Assembly: GCA_013115135.1 (NCBI GenBank)
Contig: JABANP010000246.1
Coordinates: 1 to 64,000 of the forward strand
Origin: Perkinsus olseni
Taxonomy: Eukaryota > Perkinsozoa > Perkinsida > Perkinsidae
Length of the DNA: 64,000 nucleotides
Reading direction: 5' to 3'
The notes under the pieces were generated by a model. It was given only the letters and a program-made list of their open reading frames with translations, was not told the origin of the DNA and did no database searches. Positions 61,265 to 64,000 of this stretch are shown in pieces (within the stretch, counting starts at the first letter, position 1; every line of letters starts with the position of its first letter). The position numbers were made by a program, and so were the translations under genes.

Positions 61265-63257
61265 TTAAAAATCAACCCACAGCAAAGTTCCCGACTGTCA
61301 GAGCCAAAGCCTGCTGAGAAACTCCACCTTTGTTCACTCAACGACTTCCAATCTTTCTCAGATTTTACGAAAGAATTTCAAACGCTCACCTTATCGCTTG
61401 AAGTCGCCAAGAGGCTCCCCGTTTTATCCAAGGCGAGTTGGCTGATTTGGGAGTCGTGAGCCAAGATCACAGAAGAGCGGCTCGGGCCTCTAGCATCCGT
61501 CGACAGGGGTACGTCATAAACACTCACACGAACACGGCCTGAAAAAATGCTCCTCCGCGCATGCGTGTATACCACTCCTTGCCCACCTTTCTGTTGGTCA
61601 GCGACGGTGGCCAGCACAGCCCGATCGTCGTCCTGACTAAGCGCCATGATACCCCGGGGATTCTGCCCAGTGGTGATGCTGTCAATCAGAGTGAGGTCGG
61701 AAAAACGGTAAACGTACACCTACAAAAAACGAAAGAAAAGATCCACTCACCAGCGAAGCAGTCGCACCTTGGAATCGATCGCCACGACGATCATGTCTCG
61801 GCGCATTCGGACAGCCCTGACGGTCGTCCGGAAAGAGAGTTCCGCCAGCGGTCGCGGATGCCGGTCGTCCTGAACAGTGTTCATGGTCTACAGCTCAGGA
61901 TTCAGCAGCTCGGGCGGTGGTTATTGAAGCCGAAATCACGACGATGTATCAGCATCGCGCTCAGCACTCACCCAAAGGATAACTTTGTGAGGTGCAAATC
62001 TCGGGTTTCTGCCTCCACCTGAGACAAACCTGTCCGATTACTCTAGAACTGCGAAACGGCGTATTTGATGAATATTTTTGTGAGAAGCTAGGTCTGCATG
62101 GAATTAGTTTAAGTCGCTAGAACTAGCAACTCAAGGCCTTTCATAATTGGTCAATGGTACGATCCTAACTCAATGTAAAACGCACTTCCGAGCCAACCCC
62201 CATTTTTCCGATAATTCTCAATAACGCGCTCGTGAGGGGTATGGCGCGAGGACTCACCAACAAGCGCCAGGATGTTGCACCGGTACAGCATTTCGACGAT
62301 GCCGATACCGCCACTCGCAGACGCAATCTCGGCCCGCCTGGACGAACTGCTGCCGCTGCTCGTTGGCTCGTCTGATCGAGGTTCTCCCTCTACCGGGATG
62401 ATGTCCCGGAACCGCCGAGAAAATGCCGGTTTGAAAGGGTCTATGCTGTACACTCTGAAACCGTCCTCCGTACCTGCCGTGAGGACTGAAACGACTTGAC
62501 GAGAAGAAAATCCAAGAAAATTCTTTGAGATTTACGGAAATTCAGTACTGTATTAGTTTCTGTATACAACACCATGATCATCATGAACTCGGTACTCGAT
62601 ATATATCTAATCAATCGTCTTCAATTGGAGGATACTATCTTGTGTTTGCGCACGCTGTAGAGAATCTTTGCACCGTTTCATGATCACCAATGCGGGACAG
62701 CACTGAGTATATCGAGGCTCGATAATAGACCGCGTTTTCAATAGATGTCTCCTGTGTTTTTCAAGACAAATCCGAGGATCGTATTTTATACGTTAAATTC
62801 AGTCCTGAGAGCGCTCCTGAAATTCAGGAGGAGTCTATTGAACACCCCCAGAGGAATGGACTTGATAATCAAGCGCTCTTCGAAGCCGATGCTGTTTGGG
62901 CCAGTCTATTCCTCATCCGCTTCATTGGAAGCATACTTCGAAGTATGAAAAAGTAACATAGCTAGCCATTAACAGAAGTCGGGAAATTTAACGAACAAGC
63001 GATACTCCAATTACGAAAAGAATCTTCAATAGAACGAGATTCCCGCCGGCCAAGTCAACAAAAAATGGCGACCCCATCTCCCTCAGATGAGCAGCATTAA
63101 AATGGTCCGAAGAAGAGACGGTTGTGGACCAAGGCAGCAGCACTCCTTCAAGTTCGGGATTTTACAGGCGCAGTGACTCACCTACGACGAAGCAGGTCTG
63201 ATCTTGGTTGATCGTGAGGTAGAGCAAGTCGTTAAGATGATTGGCAGACAGATCCAT
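61265..63257 (-). CDS. ATG18: ATG18/WIPI (PROPPIN) homologue, apparently C-terminally truncated
   Basis: Beta-propeller family that binds PI3P in autophagy and endosomal traffic. Exons on minus: 63182-63257, 62258-62473, 61972-62018, 61768-61887, 61390-61719, and possibly 61265-61294. Motifs in order: [30 protein letters not shown] (blade 1), GGIGIVEMLYRCNILALVGG, RNPRFAPHKVILW, RPLAELSFRTTVRAVRMRRD, MIVAIDSK-VYVYRFSDLTLID, and AHDSQISQLALDKTGSLLAT with SSDK. Families then continue GT.IRVFD...FRRG. Here the only following exon I find reads SGTLLWVDF and stops, so blades 5-7 and the FRRG lipid-binding motif are not seen. Each recognised junction keeps frame. The first intron is 708 nt; the one before VYVYRF is 48 nt. 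Confidence 0.85.
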
Positions 63258-63288
63258 TAAGCTAATAGGCAAGTACAGACAACAACGA

Positions 63289-63340
63289 CTGCGTAATCGA
63301 GAGGTCCCCGGTTCGAGTCCCACGACAACCAAATTGATAC
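63289..63340 (-). repeat. 52-nt T-arm element with splice ends upstream of ATG18
   Basis: Minus: GTATCAATTTGGTTGTCG, TGGGACTCGAACCGGGGACC, TCTCGATTACGCAG. The plus complement GCGTAATCGAGAGGTCCCCGG, TTCGAGTCCCACGAC is a T-arm with part of the acceptor stem ending ACAACCA. It would be a 5'-UTR intron of ATG18, since splicing it does not extend the coding frame. Confidence 0.55.
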
Positions 63341-64000
63341 TCAACGCAAGAAGGCATCCAAGCTCGATGACGGTCATTTTCGACGTTTTTTCTCCCCCGG
63401 ATTTTGCCGTCGTATCTGCCTCTCCACACAGCTGGGGCAAATCCAAGTACCTTGACAGCAAAATGACCGCGCGCCACGAAATTCCGAAACCCTCACTGAA
63501 GTGCGCTCGTCGAGCATCTGCCTCGTTCTCCGGTGGTGGGAGGCCGTATCCTCGTCGAGCGATGTAGTCCTTCGCGCACCTGCAAGGATTCCTCCCGGAA
63601 GCGTATCTTTTGGTATCTTTGCTGCTCACTGCGGATGCCACCATTGAACCTTGCACTTGTCACCTCTATCACAACCAACCATATACGACCCATCATCCGG
63701 CTTCTTGCACACGCACCATAAATGACCAGGGTCAACATAAGATTCACAGAGCAAGACAGCCTGTGCTCATTTCGCGCGCCACGAAATTATTCTTGCGAAA
63801 TCTCCACGAGTTGCTCCGAGGTCGCGAAAGGGCGTCAACCCTTACCTCGGTCGAAGGCTCGGGACTGGGCACCGTCTCCGTGTCATGAGCAGACTCCGTG
63901 ACCTAATAACAGTTACCATACCACTCGTCCCACAACTCCTAAGCGAATAAGGCTCACCGAATCACTCTTCGTATCTCGAGGAGATGACGTTGAAGTCCCT
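63341..64000. other. Right edge: two more introner cores
   Basis: GCGCGCCACGAAATT occurs at about 63470 and 63776 (minus-strand sense), separated by coding-like minus text (EESLQVREGLHRSTR). Probably the 3' part of another minus-strand gene or ATG18 leader exons; not resolved. Confidence 0.35.

Noticed and set aside
1..64000. Spliced-leader RNA genes or spliced-leader acceptor sequences
   Set aside because: I looked for the dinoflagellate/perkinsid leader core CCGTAGCCAT and its complement and did not see it; this neither proves nor excludes such a lineage.

Overview
The window is nuclear DNA from an intron-rich unicellular eukaryote. It has no bacterial operons and no rRNA. Genes are cut by very short GT-AG introns; I could place introns of 39 to 51 nt between exons of recognisable proteins. 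Recognisable genes are all eukaryotic (MAK21/NOC1, PIG-L, ATG18/WIPI, an Ulp/SENP protease, a terminal nucleotidyltransferase). Repeated families of intron-forming elements (introners) and a tandem family of secreted proteins make an alveolate (perkinsid or dinoflagellate relative) my best guess, but the sequence alone does not prove it.

Layout. 1.3-7.0 kb, minus: MAK21/NOC1 ribosome-biogenesis factor in many small exons. 9.1-12.3 kb, plus: an endonuclease/exonuclease/phosphatase (EEP, sphingomyelinase-like) enzyme reconstructed exon by exon. 12.3-24.4 kb: a region with almost no introners, holding two full and one truncated copy of an intronless secreted-protein family (13.6, 19.8-21.5, 21.8-23.4 kb), duplicated flanking blocks and many perfect hairpins. 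24.4-25.5 kb, minus: organellar ribosomal protein bL12. 26.8-29.6 kb, minus: TUTase/poly(A)-polymerase-like nucleotidyltransferase. 31.0-32.4 kb, minus: complete PIG-L. 33.4-37.4 kb, minus: an unidentified intron-dense gene. 38.6-39.8 kb, minus: intronless Ulp1/SENP cysteine protease. 41.5-42.4 kb, minus: intronless protein kinase. 43.7-44.3 kb, plus: hypothetical gene. 45.4-47.8 and 49.6-52.2 kb, plus: two tandem paralogues of an unknown Cys/Trp-rich family, the first with a 250-bp hAT-type MITE in an intron. 52-61 kb: poorly resolved, one partial plus-strand hypothetical gene. 61.3-63.3 kb, minus: ATG18/WIPI that appears truncated before its phosphoinositide-binding motif.

The most striking feature is the intron population. 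At least four recurrent sequence families form whole introns: (i) an element containing AATTTCGTGGCGCGC; (ii) GTATCTT-starting introns, many with CGGAGCGAAGCG; (iii) introns with repeated ATCTTGC; and (iv) introns made of tRNA-derived sequence, either nearly whole tRNA-like bodies or just the T-arm/B-box, in either orientation. Several sit at exactly defined exon junctions of recognisable genes, so they behave as spliced introns. tRNA-derived introners are the best candidate for an undescribed system here.

Exon boundaries are my manual readings from reading-frame continuity and family conservation; no alignment or transcript data were available. The gene list for 44-61 kb is incomplete.
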